Below are positions 1 to 11,194 of a stretch of DNA of 64,000 bases, in pieces. Position 1 is the first letter of the stretch. Each line of letters opens with the position of its first letter. The notes below the pieces were generated by a model, which worked only from the letters and a program-made list of their open reading frames with translations, searched no databases and was not told the DNA's origin. This DNA comes from Bigelowiella natans CCMP2755 (lineage: Eukaryota; Cercozoa; Chlorarachniophyceae): NCBI GenBank assembly GCA_000320545.1, contig ADNK01001417.1, positions 1 through 64,000 on the forward strand, given 5' to 3'. The position numbers and the translations under genes are program-made.

Positions 1-14
1 TGTGTCGTGTGTCG

Positions 15-53
<39 letters not shown>

Positions 54-315
54 CGTGCATGTGTTTGTGCGTGTGTGTGTGTGTGTTCAGTTGTGCAGAG
101 TGCACAAAAGCTCCAACCGGTGCCACACGTGCAACGACATGCTAGCATGGCTCTTGTGAGGTGCAAAATGTGCGACTCTGACCTTCCTTCAAGGCCCAAC
201 ATGTTCGAAGAGGCAAAATTGGGTGCCATTGCGAAGAGAAAGGCGTCCATGTTGCAGCAGTGAGTGAGCGTGTTTGTGTGTTCACACATTTCTGTGTGTG
301 TGTGTGTGTGCATGC

Positions 316-356
<41 letters not shown>

Positions 357-360
357 CATG
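1..360. repeat. (GT)n-rich start of window
   Basis: Long GT dinucleotide runs lie at about 16-51, 65-88 and 320-354, separated by GT-rich unique sequence. The apparent open frames here are Cys-Val or Thr-His products of the repeat, not genes. A copy of the palindrome CATGCTAGCATG is at 138-149. Confidence 0.9.
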
Positions 361-1900
361 CAATCAAACACCACGATGCCAGCTCTGGAGGATTGTGTGT
401 TCCGGATCTGCACATGCATCTTGTGTGGTCAGCACACAGGTATGACTGGCACACATCCTTCAAACCATCCTCCTTGCAGCTTCTCCTGATGTGACGCCAT
501 TCGTCCTCAGCAACCGAGAACGTTGCCTCAAGTTCTCCCCATGGCAAGGACACGTCCAATTGGACATGTCTTCCCGTCCAGCCTCCTCGTCACATGACCC
601 CAACCGTACTTTGGCAGAGAAATCACACTGTCGTGTGCAACTACGACCCCGTTGTGTTTGTGATGCATCCTCACATGACTCCCGTTCTTCAACACACACT
701 TCTCTGAATTTGACATGAGGTTGGTGTGGTGTGCTGGGGTTGGCCCCAATGAGCTCGTGTGGAAAAAAGTTGCGAGCGTTACCAGAGATTTCACGTCAAT
801 TTCGGCCAAAGAAATCCATGGATGTTCACACATGAAATTCGATTTTTTGCAAGGAAATCTTCGTTTTTAGTTCAAATCCTAAAAAAATTTTCGGCTGCCG
901 CCGAAATGAGGCACACCTTGAAAGTCCGCGCATCCCTGCCGGGATTCCCGGGGAGTGAGAAACCCTTGTCATCATGGGGGCTTTTGGCACCGGTGCACAT
1001 CTCTGGAAAAATCACACGTGCCTCATCTTTAATCCAAGTTTGAACCCGCTCAACCCACATCTCAGTTGTTTCCCACCAAGACCAGTCTTGTCGAGTGTGT
1101 CGGCGTCATCACCGGCAGTGGTGGTCAATTGTGGCGGTGCGTGGCAATGCGCACGCAAGCGCACGCACATCGCTCCAGTGCTGGCCAACTGTGGACATGT
1201 GTGTTGCATGCATTGTGCACACTGCGTCCATTTTCCAGCTGGGCGCACCTCTTTGCCTCCCATGCTAGCATGTCAACACTGATCGATGATTCAAATCGAG
1301 ACATGTTTCCAAGGCGTGCTGTGCTCGAGTCATCCGTTGCTTCCCGTGCCGTGGAGTGTGCCATGGCGATTTTGATCATGCACGGCACCAGTATGCCATG
1401 TGCGTCGTTGCGTGCGTGCAGCGTGCAAGTAGCCATGTGCATGTGTGTGTTTGCATGCATGTTCTTGCGGTGCAGCCCTTGCTAGCTTGAACCAAATGTC
1501 ACGCAGTGTCATGCTGGAAACAATGTACGCATAGCTCAGACATCATCTAGATCATGGGAGCACAATAATGTGTGATATGTGCGTGAAGCATCTCTAGATC
1601 TAGACATCTCTAGATCTAGCTAGCTAGACATGCATGCATCTGACTCATCTACTAGATCTAGACATATACTGTCTCCAGCAGTTATGCAAACTCGGTTTCA
1701 TCCTCCTTGGCCGATCATGCACAGAATTCTGTTTGAGCCAGCCAGAGTTTATCTTCATTTGCAATACGAACCATGTGATGAGTCTCATCATGCACATCGA
1801 AGTACGTGGAAATTTTGGCCGTCTTCAATGAAGATTGACGAATGATTTCTTCTGGCTTGATGCAAAACTCTGTCAAGTATTTGCAGAAAATGCTCATAAT
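361..1900. other. CTAG/CATG-rich intergenic island
   Basis: No gene is supported. The sequence is rich in CATG, TGCA and CTAG words, with a dense cluster of overlapping TCTAGA/CTAGATCTAG palindromes at about 1590-1670 and a second CATGCTAGCATG at 1261-1272. It has the same texture as the islands lying between convergent genes further right, and sits on the 3' side of the leftmost gene. Confidence 0.7.
1715..1897 (-). CDS. possible orphan exon, 60 codons
   Basis: A minus-strand ATG-to-TGA frame encodes 60 residues of mixed, protein-like composition (it contains KPEEIIRQSSLKTAKISTYF), unlike the surrounding low-complexity frames. I found no convincing flanking exons or family resemblance. It could be a relic exon or chance. 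Confidence 0.2.
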   Translation of the reverse strand: MSIFCKYLTEFCIKPEEIIRQSSLKTAKISTYFDVHDETHHMVRIANEDKLWLAQTEFCA

Positions 1901-2533
1901 TCTTTGTGATTACTTGTCCACGGGAGTGGTCCTGAATATTAGTCGGATTCGGACGCAATGAACTTTGTGATGCAATGGAATTTGAAAGAAATACTACATT
2001 GGTGCATTAAATGACCTTCGTAAAGAGTCTCGTCGCAGTGATTGAAAAGGCCAGCAATATCAGGGCAGCCCTACATAACCGATCAACATCAGAAAAGGTG
2101 TTCTACAAATGTGTTACACATTAGTAAGGTATGTAATTCTTGGTAAATACTACCTTCGGATACGATATTTGCTTCTTGAATGGGTTACGCGTTGATTTCT
2201 TTAATGCCAATACTCCCTGGCACCCGTACCTATCAACATCCACACCAAAATAGAAACAATCAAAATTGCTCAAGAGTACCTCTCGGTACTTCTCTCATAT
2301 GTAGATGAATGAGGGGCTAAATTCTCCTGTAATAACACCATGCTCAGCACCCATTACATTGCTATCACTATAATGACAATTGTATTTCCTCCTTCCCTCC
2401 CTATTGTCCGGTCTTACGGGTCTTTTTTGAAAGGAATGAGCGAGTTCTTTTTCTCCCCGTCATATACATCCCTAAAAAATCATTTGCACGATAAAGCTAC
2501 AGTAAGTGGAGAGAAAGGGGGAGGGGGAGGGAA
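1901..2533. other. intergenic, nothing recognised
   Basis: Ordinary AT-balanced sequence without a supported gene. It includes the presumed 3' flank of the minus-strand DUF218 gene that ends at 2534. Confidence 0.6.
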
Positions 2534-2989
2534 CTAGTTAATATCTGACTGTGGCATCGGATGGTTCTGATCAACATCGACCTGATGAAACCAAAGAGAA
2601 AATGTGGTTGGTGGCGCAAGACAGAGTTCAGAATCAATTTGAATTTCAATGATCAATTTTGCAGTGACATATGTTGTGCAACGTAATTCCTACCCCGACG
2701 TAATGAAACTTATCTGATGGCCATCGAATTGCCTCCCTGAAGGATTGATATGTGAAAGTTGAAAATGTAATGTTGGGCGCAGACACGCAACATTTCCAAC
2801 TCTCTCTTTCTCTCCCCACCTATGCAAGGTCTCAAATCTCTGCTTCTTGAAGGTGAATGAAATGACGGTGATGGTTTCGGGATAGCTGCCTTCAAAACAA
2901 AACAAACAATGAGATTTGTGCTAGGCCATAACGATAGGCGAATAAACCAAATCTGAGGTGATCGAATTACATGCGCACGACAAAGAAGG

Positions 2990-3040
<51 letters not shown>

Positions 3041-3530
3041 AGAGAGAGAGGGATTGCGGTGGTGGTAGTAAAAACGATGATGAAAGGTCCCACCGACAAC
3101 TTCTTTGAATCGGCATATGGAGAACAGTAAATTTTCGAAGCTGAATAGATTGAGGACGTCAGTTATTAGGATATGGCATGCTGAGCGTCTCCTAATTTCT
3201 CACAATATTTGTTTTCTTCTCTCTCATGGAGCTGCTGTCCGTAGTTACCTGTCTCTTGCATGCTCTTCAGTAACAGCTCGATCTCGTACACTGGATGGTT
3301 TTCCAAACCTGATGGATGATGACGGAAGTACAGCAGATATATTAGTCTAAATTTGTTATTGATGATCATCATCATCACCACTACCACCATTCTTTATCAT
3401 GATTGTGTTAAGATAGACAAGTTGTACGAACCATCCTTTATCATGATTGTGTTAGGATAGACAAGCTGTACGAACCATCCATGGGCGTCCGCAACCCACC
3501 AGTAACTCTGTGCTTCGCTCCTAAGTTGTA

Positions 3531-3575
<45 letters not shown>

Positions 3576-4868
3576 GTGTGTGTGTGTTGAAGGAATAGTG
3601 AGAGAAAAGGGGAAGAGGAAGTGGTGGTAGTAGGGTTTAAAGAGAAGGTTGCACAAGTCCTACATCTTCGTCACTCCAATTAAACTTGGTATACATTTTC
3701 TGTATCATCGATGACTTGTGTACACTCTACAATTTATGGTCGTGTTGGTACTATTTAATACTTACCAAATGAAAGTGTGGGTGATTAGTGGCTCTGCATT
3801 TCGTTGATGCTATTATCGTCACTATCATTATGCAGAAGTACATCACACCTTGGGCCTCCTTCAAGCCTCGTTTCACCCCCGCTGAACACCAGTAGTGCCT
3901 GGGTGGAAGAGACACAGCAGCAGCCAGCAGATTCATCATCAACTTGGAAGTAAAGAGGGCCTAAATACTCCCGCTTCTGACCTTCTCGTTGTTGGCTGCA
4001 ATTTCTACTCCTACGCATTAGGAAAAAAATGTTTAGGTTGGGTGTCATCTGCTCTAATAAGCATCCCATGCAGTGATGTAATCAAGTACCTGCGCGGATG
4101 TGATTGAGAAAGGCAGGAAGCTGTTTTTCCTGATAGCTCATAAGAATCCAGGGTGACTTAAAGTCATCTGCATCCTATAGCAAAACCAACTAGATGAGCG
4201 CTATGCCCGATGTGCCGTAACAATTTCGAAGCATGGTTATCATTATTCTTCAATTGCACACGGAGGTGAAGGAGGAGGCTGAGGGAAAGCAGGCGAATGA
4301 ACAAGCTTCTACTGTCTACTACAAAAAGGAGATTCGACCTCAAAGTTAGCACCCGTGAAAACTGAATGCCCTGCAACTACAATTAGGTCCTTGCACTCCC
4401 TCCACAGCTGCTCGGTTTTATCCTTGTTTGGAGGCTGAATAATGTCACGATTGAATGAGTCCATCAGCTTTCGGTGCATAAGTGATGCGTAATTGGAAGC
4501 CGGGTATATGAGGGTGGAGTATACCGTGGATAATTCTGTTCCCCGTGCACCGTTTGTGTGCATATATGGCCCGCTTTTATCATAAGATCATTGGTCATTG
4601 AATAAGAATGCTTGTCATCACCACCGCCAGCCGCACCACGGTACTACCACCTGTGAAATCCAATTGAGAAGTTGAGAACCAGCACTGTAGCAACGCTTCC
4701 GAGGATCAAACCCAGCAGCAAGCTGGCGGGATGCGACTGCACCCAGAATCGCTTTACCGAAAGCCTGAGGAGGAAAGGGGAGACCGCACGTCATCGTCGC
4801 ATCCAAACCAAATTAGCCGAATTTTTGCATGACCTGCCTCCTTGTAGTACTGAAGAATACAGAGACAT
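2534..4868 (-). CDS. DUF218 (YdcF-like) single-pass membrane protein, 12 exons
   Basis: Exons (minus): 4834-4868, 4651-4764, 4353-4573, 4090-4167, 3982-4010, 3849-3898, 3476-3520, 3249-3308, 3094-3140, 2820-2889, 2694-2736, 2534-2581. They join in phase into about 279 residues. A hydrophobic segment near residues 25-48 (ASLLLGLILGSVATVLVL) predicts a signal anchor. The DUF218 fold follows: LIVVAGHSVF, then LLVFSGGETR with RSEAQSYW, then RAVTEEHARDSFENLLFSICR, then ITVISFTFKK and HREAIRW. This order and spacing match eukaryotic DUF218 proteins. Bacterial relatives (YdcF, SanA, ElyC) act at the cell envelope; the eukaryotic biochemical role is not established. The gene shares a 269-bp divergent promoter region with the mitochondrial carrier. 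The start is the first ATG giving the anchor in frame. Confidence 0.85.
3386..3473. repeat. 44-bp tandem duplication at a 5' splice site
   Basis: Two direct copies, 3386-3429 and 3430-3473, differ at three positions. They lie in the DUF218 intron 3309-3475, at its 5' end on the minus strand, so the donor GTTCGTAC after exon 3476-3520 has a near-identical second copy 44 nt further in. Use of the inner copy would add 44 nt and shift the frame. Confidence 0.9.
3535..3572. repeat. (AT)n microsatellite
   Basis: Uninterrupted AT dinucleotides just upstream (minus sense) of the acceptor of DUF218 exon 3476-3520, inside the intron 3521-3848. Confidence 0.9.
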
Positions 4869-5137
4869 TAAAGGAGGCGGAGGATCAGGAGACGGGGGAG
4901 GAGGGGAAGGAGGCCGCCCAACATGCACAGCCTGGGGCTATCTGAACTTCGAATTGATTTGAACAGGTTCTCATAGGCAAGAAGAAGACGATCCAGGTAT
5001 TTCCCGGTATTATCCGGTATTTTCGTCTTATATCCGGTATTTGCCCGGAAATATCCCGGAGAATATCCGGAGAGAACCCACACAAAAACGCGCCAGACCC
5101 CTCCTCGTCCTGGACACGGAGTCTGGCATCGTGCCGG
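4869..5137. promoter_or_regulatory. divergent promoter region, DUF218 / mitochondrial carrier
   Basis: This 269-bp gap separates two start codons in opposite directions. Between about 4997 and 5075 it holds a cluster of CCGGTATT-type words and variants (CCCGGTATT, ATCCGGTATT, ATATCCGG, CCCGGAAATATCCCGG). The clustering suggests a repeated transcription-factor site; the factor is unknown. Confidence 0.5.
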
Positions 5138-6040
5138 ATGGTGGCCGAGTCTAGCAATGAAGCCATTGCTGTGGTGAAAGATCTTGTTGCTGGAACGGTA
5201 GGAGGATGTGGGGGGATAGTTGCGGGCCAGCCGTTGGACACGATCAAGGTTCGCCTGCAGAGTCCGAAAACAAGGAATTTGTACACAGGTGTACTGCACT
5301 GCTTTCAGAAAGTCGTTAAGGACGAGGGTTTTTTGGCTTTCTTCAAAGGAATAACGTCCCCGCTAATTGGAAATGTTCCTATGCAAGCTGTAGTATTTGG
5401 CATGAATGGGAATGCCAACCGGTTGATGGACAAATATATTCCCTCCCTACGAGAGAAAAAAGACGATGTTAGTCGAAAGCCGAATTTCGTTCGGCTTTAC
5501 ATTGCTGGATCATGGGCAGGAGTTGGTCAGCTTTCTGTATGTGTACCTGTTGAGCTCGTGAAGTGCAGGCTCCAGGTGCAGCAGGATGCTAAAGTTAAAC
5601 TCTACAATGGCCCCTTAGATTGTGTGAAGAAAATATGGAAGAACAATGGAGCGCTAGGTTTTTATCGAGGTTTTTGGCCTACATTCTGGCGTGATGGGCC
5701 CACATATGGACTCTACTTTGTAGTATACGAGTTTTTCAAGTGGAAGACATTAGATGAAGAAGGGAATAGCTCTATGTCATCTCTTTTATTTGCTGGTGGT
5801 ATGGCCGGAGTATGCACATGGCTATTCACGTATCCTTTTGATGTTGTAAAATCTGTCATTCAAACTCTTCCAGATAATGCTCCAAGACAGGAAATGTCGA
5901 TGATATATCAATTTTCCACGAATTACAAGCTACATGGTACCAAATTCTTCACGCAAGGCTTGAGTGCTTGCCTTATTAGGGCTATCCCTGCAAACGCAGC
6001 TACGTTTCTGCTCTACGAATTAACTCTCAAGTTTATTTGA
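5138..6040 (+). CDS. mitochondrial carrier family (SLC25) protein
   Basis: Intronless 300-residue protein with the three tandem carrier repeats of the SLC25 family. The signature motifs are PLDTIKVRLQ (repeat 1), PVELVKCRLQ (repeat 2) and PFDVVKSVIQ (repeat 3), each followed by the expected second helix. The stretch KGITSPLIGNVPMQAVVFG after the first repeat resembles the carnitine/acylcarnitine and basic amino-acid (ornithine) carriers (SLC25A20/A29/A15 group), so transport of acylcarnitines or basic amino acids across the inner mitochondrial membrane is likely; the exact substrate is inferred. It is the only long intronless gene here, which could reflect retroposition. The start follows directly from the divergent promoter and gives full family length. 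Confidence 0.9.
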   Translation: MVAESSNEAIAVVKDLVAGTVGGCGGIVAGQPLDTIKVRLQSPKTRNLYTGVLHCFQKVVKDEGFLAFFKGITSPLIGNVPMQAVVFGMNGNANRLMDKYIPSLREKKDDVSRKPNFVRLYIAGSWAGVGQLSVCVPVELVKCRLQVQQDAKVKLYNGPLDCVKKIWKNNGALGFYRGFWPTFWRDGPTYGLYFVVYEFFKWKTLDEEGNSSMSSLLFAGGMAGVCTWLFTYPFDVVKSVIQTLPDNAPRQEMSMIYQFSTNYKLHGTKFFTQGLSACLIRAIPANAATFLLYELTLKFI

Positions 6041-6572
6041 AATCAGATTATAATTTATGTAGAGAAGCAGGATAGGACCAGGACGGAGCTAAGTGTATTA
6101 GATCGACATGAATGTACAACAGTAGAGAGTCGTTGTCAGTTCGCACATGATAATCAACCATCAACATGTATGTATAATTGTTAGTTTTATTGACGAACAT
6201 GCACATCGCCATGTCCATCAGAAATAAAAATTAGCTTCAATATATCATCATGCATATGTTTTGTGCATGTTCCGTGTATCTTTTCTAGTTTTCGTTTCGT
6301 CGTCGCGCATCACTATCTAGCTATGCTGGTATGCGATGGCATGGCAGTATAGGGTTGATATATGTTTGATATGTGTGGTGACAATTGTGGTGTGCAATGC
6401 TACGCTAGAATGGGTATATATGGGCAAGAAAGCAAATGATCCACAATCTAATTGATTATCATTACTATAGCTAGATTACTACATCCGACTATTATACATC
6501 TTCGATGATGTTGCACGCTGCGCATGTGTGCACACACGACAGACGTACATGTATACGCACTTATTACACACT

Positions 6573-6611
<39 letters not shown>

Positions 6612-7320
6612 CCTAGTAGCTACTAGACATCACACATCATGCACTATACGTGATAGCCCGCACATGATCGGCTAGATGAGTCGGACTAATATTGACGCTG
6701 CAGCGTCAGCCACATGCACACGCACACACCTATGCATATTACTTGTTATTGTGCGCGCACCGAGCTCATATATGTATAGGTCTATCTAGCTAGCTAGACG
6801 ACGGGTGAATATTTGCGGCAACCCTGCTACATGCTAGCGCGAGCGCATATGTGTCAATACCCAATGCGTGCTTGCTAGCAGCCAGCTATGTATGCAATAC
6901 GAGATATATCATCCTATCTATCGTATCGTATGTGCTACGTTCTGGAAAATTGTAGAAAAAGAATATGATGTAGAAGATAATGATGTAGTTTGCTATGTGT
7001 GCGCATGTTCGGTGACCCAGTGTGTATCAAATAAGAGCGATAAAAGACTAAAAAAGATATTTTAACCCTATATTTTAAATTGTTCCAATATGCGTATGAA
7101 CATATCTGAACATACACGCACCGTACGAAGGGACAGGAAGAGAGGGAGTAGGAGAGCGAGCGAGATAGAGGGGGGGGGAAGAGAAGGGTATAGACTCACA
7201 CATAACAATAAACTAATACGATAACACACTACGCACACACGCACACACACCAAGTGTGTATTTTTAGAACGTTTTATATTTTTTATAACAATTTCATGAG
7301 AAGGGAGGCAGAGGGAGCGA

Positions 7321-7377
<57 letters not shown>

Positions 7378-7847
7378 GGAGAGGGAGAGGGAGAGAGGAA
7401 GAGGAAAGGGAAGAGGGTGATCGAGAATGGGAGAGGTAGAGAATCAGAGGATTCTATGCATAACCATATATTAAATGATATTATTTACGGTCTAAATGAA
7501 TTTAGCATATCTAGATGTCAATACGTAAATATAACTTCTCCATATTTCTTCAACTTGAAAGCGTGATCACAATGTATAAAACAAATCGGTAGTATGAAAG
7601 AATGTGTACGTCTTTTGTTTGTTAGTAGTAGGGCAGTTCACTGTAGAGAGAAATCAATTATCTGATATCGAATGAGTATCCTTAGATGGCCATAATTAAA
7701 ATTAAATGAAATTGGTTTCATGTAACATATAGATACAGCCTACATGATAGCTACAAATTAATCATATGATTTTCTATGTAAAACTTGCGGCAACATGTAA
7801 CAGATATCTCGTGCTATCAGCGAAATCATTTGCCCAGGACTTTTAAT
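6041..7847. other. convergent intergenic island with (CA)n and (GA)n tracts
   Basis: This gap lies between the 3' ends of the carrier (+) and eL43 (-). About 6250-6850 has the CTAG/CATG-rich island texture, with a (CA)n run at 6575-6610. A (GA)n run lies at about 7327-7372. The open frames here are repeat products. No exact CATGCTAGCATG was seen, only a CATGCTAGCGCG near 6830. Confidence 0.7.
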
Positions 7848-8188
7848 TTACTCGACCTTAGCTTCTCGCAGACGGCGAATGGTCGACATAACAGCTGCAT
7901 TTGTAGATGTACGAGGATCCCATGCACCACCAGAGATTGTCTTACGGCAACCCTTACATTTCCAAATACCGACGCATGAGCGCTTCATGGTGTCCTTTCC
8001 GCAGAACTGGCAAGTGTAGGTTGCGTGCTGGCTAACTTCCATCTTCTTGATGAGCTTACGAAGGGAAGCACCGTAACGTGTTCCGTATTTACCAACTACT
8101 CCGACCTTTCTTGTACGTTTTCCCTGCAATCACAATTTTGCATTAATACTCAATTGCCATGAGGGTGGAGGGGGGGAAAGGTTACCAT
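7848..8188 (-). CDS. RPL43: 60S ribosomal protein eL43 (L37a)
   Basis: Exons 8186-8188 and 7848-8123 encode a 91-residue eL43. The body starts [20 protein letters not shown] and carries the four zinc-binding cysteines as CQFC and CKGC. The final residues REAKVE match the family's C-terminus. The protein sits in the large ribosomal subunit near the E site. The first coding exon is exactly the ATG codon, followed by a donor GTAACC and a 62-nt intron ending GATTGCAG. The ATG was chosen because it restores the family's Met immediately before the conserved basic start. The gene shares a 515-bp divergent upstream region with RPE. Confidence 0.97.
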
Positions 8189-8703
8189 GATGTCCGCTTC
8201 GGCTTTTTGGCGTCGGCGAATTACAAACACGATAAATATTTTTCAACGATTTTCTCCAAAACAATTTCTCGGTTTTTACACCAATGAGCTGAAGGAGATA
8301 TTTCAGAGACTCTCTGCATAGTTTCTATCATGAAACTGTTCCACAGATGCGACAAGGATCAGGATCGGTTCTAAGCTAAAAATGGGTGGGTTAGCGTGAG
8401 AATTTACCAAAACTGGCCTTTCTCTACGTCGACGTCGATCAATCTGGAGGCTCTCGATGTAAATCATGCGACAAGCTGATCTCATTGACGTCCAAGGAAA
8501 ACATAATGGATTACTGTCATGAGACACATGTTCCATTCAGAGAACATTTAGGCACAGTGTGTCATACTGTGTATTAAAATAAGTGAGTTATGATCCAACG
8601 ACTAAAGTATTTCACCTGATTTAGTTGGAAAAAGACTGCATTCTCATTTGTTTTAGCTAAAAAGCTAAGTCTGATTTGTACGTCACATCCTTCATAACAA
8701 AAG
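8189..8703. promoter_or_regulatory. divergent region, eL43 / RPE
   Basis: Between two divergent start codons, with no open frame that looks coding. Presumed bidirectional promoter; no specific element recognised. Confidence 0.4.
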
Positions 8704-10189
8704 ATGGCCGCCCTGACACGCCCCCTTTATGCTTCGCTCGCGGTCTCCGCAGTCCTACTTACCGCCCTCGTGGCGCTCCGTTCGAGGACGAATAACGTGG
8801 CATTGGGTATCAGAACTAGAGCTGCTGCTTCTAGCTTAGTGAGTCCAGCGCTCGCTCGTGTCCAGGCGCGACAATTCATCAAGCAGTCTATTCCTCCCTC
8901 CTTCCAGTGCCCGGTCATATTAGAAAAGATCGCACATTAAATCCACATTCTAGATTGGCGAAACAATTACATGCGCCATATTATAATAGAATCGAAAGTA
9001 GCATCATATTTTTTGCTGCATTTCTAGGTGCATAGACAACAGGGATTTTTTTACATTTATACACTTGTTTCATATATTTGTATTTTAATATATTCATTAT
9101 ATATTTTACTTTGTGTCTTCAACAGCGCGGAGCAACTCGCCCTCTTCGTTCTTACGCTGAATTGCAGCAAATTGCCAACGAAGCTCACGAAGGTACAATG
9201 CGAAGTATACGATTCTCCTCTTCTCATGAAATTCAAGCTTTGCCTTTTAAACATTCTTTCCATAGGCAACAAAATGCTTATTGCCCCTTCTATCCTCTCG
9301 GCAAATTTCGCGAAGCTGGGTGAGGATGTCGACAGGGTTCTTGCTGATGGCGCTGACGTTGTTCACTTCGATGTAATGGATAACCACTACGTGCCCAATC
9401 TTACTATCGGCCCCATGGTTTGCAAGGCACTTCGCGATCATGGTTAAACTCTATTCTGCAGTTCAACAGAATATTGTGCTCACATTCCTTCCTCTTTAAA
9501 AGGTGTAACTGCACCTATCGATGTTCACCTGATGGTGAGTCCTGTTGACCGCATCATCCCGGACTTTATTGCAGCTGGGGCAAGCTACATCACCTTCCAC
9601 CCTGAGGTATTACCAGAGTTTTTCTAATCCTAAAATTGTTCTAACCTGTCCTCTTTTTTTGTAGGCTTCTCTCCACGTTGATCGTTCCTTGCAGATGATC
9701 AAAGATGCAGGCCTTAAGTGTGGTCTGGTCTTCAACCCTGCCACTCCTTTGGACATCCTTGAATACGTTATTGACAAGGTAGACATCAATGATAAATTGC
9801 ATGAGTTCACCTCTAATATGCATTATACGTGTTCAGGTTGATATCGTCCTTCTTATGTCCGTCAATCCTGGATTTGGAGGACAGAAATTCATCCCTAACA
9901 CTCTTGAGAAGGCCAAAAAGGCTCGCGCGCTTATCGATGCTGAGATGGCTCGCAGTGGACGTAAGATCCGTCTAGAGATCGATGGTGGAGTTAGCCCTGC
10001 AAACATTAAGGTGGGTCTTTGTAAACATATTGGTGACCATCTCTGATTCACTTTCGTTTACAGGAAGTTGCAGCTGCAGGGGTTGACATGTTTGTTGCTG
10101 GTTCTGCTATCTTCAACACCCCTGACTACAAGGAAACCATCGACACCATGCGTGCGGAACTTGCTCAAGTTGAGCCAGTTTCTGCATAG
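8704..10189 (+). CDS. RPE: ribulose-phosphate 3-epimerase, plastid-type with bipartite leader
   Basis: Exons 8704-8838, 9126-9192, 9266-9442, 9503-9606, 9665-9778, 9837-10010, 10064-10189 give 298 residues. The enzyme interconverts ribulose-5-phosphate and xylulose-5-phosphate (Calvin cycle and pentose phosphate pathway). The TIM-barrel body starts at [20 protein letters not shown] and includes [45 protein letters not shown] and FVAGSAIF, which hold the metal and phosphate ligands. About 68 residues precede it. Residues 9-25 are strongly hydrophobic like a signal peptide, followed by an Arg/Ser/Ala-rich stretch like a transit peptide. This bipartite form is typical of import into secondary plastids. 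Exon 1 joins exon 2 in phase at a GTGAGT donor, which supports the leader. A mitochondrial leader is the alternative. Confidence 0.92.
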
Positions 10190-11194
10190 GGAAGATGATT
10201 CTATCGCGGGTATTTCGACAAAGCAAATTCAGCTGACTAAATTACCATACAGCATCAGTATGTTCCGTAGTCGGGAACCATACACAGTGCGTATATTCGA
10301 TGTAATCGACCGAAAATACTAAATTTACAGAGGAATGAACAAGAGTGATTTCAAGAAAATATTGCACCGCTTCCTAATAATATGCTTCCATTATCCAGTC
10401 ATACCTGCTGTGTACATCGCGCGGTCTCTCAGCACGCACACATTACAAGTTAGATCGCAATACAATACATGTAAGCGCACATCCTCCAACGCATGCCTCC
10501 AAGCACATGCATAAACACGGCGGCGGCATGCAGGTCGCCGCTGAGCGACGATGTGCACCGACAATGGCGTGCATGCTAGCATGGACAGCTAGATGGCACA
10601 TACAAAGCAGAGCCGTCGCCAACAATAAGCAGCGCGGAATCATGGCACTACACATAGCACTTCTCGCATAGTTCTTGCGATGATGTCACAGTTGTCTTGC
10701 AACGCCGCACAGCAAAGTGGCAAACATTGTGGTCTAGTGGTGACCAACACAACATTCAATGGCTAGATAGACTAGCGCAGTGAATCGAATGTGAATCGTA
10801 TCACATGCGATAAAACAAGCATCGAAAATTGTGCATGCTGAAGCGCATACTCTAGTACTCTTGGCCTAGTGTTGCTTGCATTGCATTACTAGTTGCATGC
10901 ATCAAGACAATTTCTAGATTTTGACGATGGCAACACAGACGCATGAGCCGTTTCTAGACACGCGCTATTGAGGATTGAAACTAAGAAACAACATGAAGAA
11001 CTGCGAATTGGCATGTGCACACGCTAGGATCGACAATGAATGAGATGCTCAAGAATAAATGAGAAAGTTGTGTGCTCACGTATAAAATCTGGACATAAAC
11101 ATTGAAATTTCCAGAGAACTAAAGTCAAATTGTTTGGCTTATTTTACGACAGAAATTGATGCCTGGTATCTATCATTCGAACATGAACATATTC
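10190..11194. other. convergent intergenic island
   Basis: Gap between the 3' ends of RPE (+) and UTP21 (-). It is rich in CATG/TGCA/CTAG words, with an exact CATGCTAGCATG at 10572-10583. No gene is supported. Confidence 0.7.

Noticed and set aside
16-354. long ORFs with Cys-Val or Thr-His repeats across (GT)n tracts, here and at 12229, 40916, 43902, 45310 and 58714
   Set aside because: Products of dinucleotide repeats read in frame; no flanking coding sequence supports them.
10731-10760. tRNA-like A-box (TGGTCTAGTGGT)
   Set aside because: No B-box (GGTTCGANNCC) or acceptor stem at the right distance; the words are part of the CTAG-rich island.
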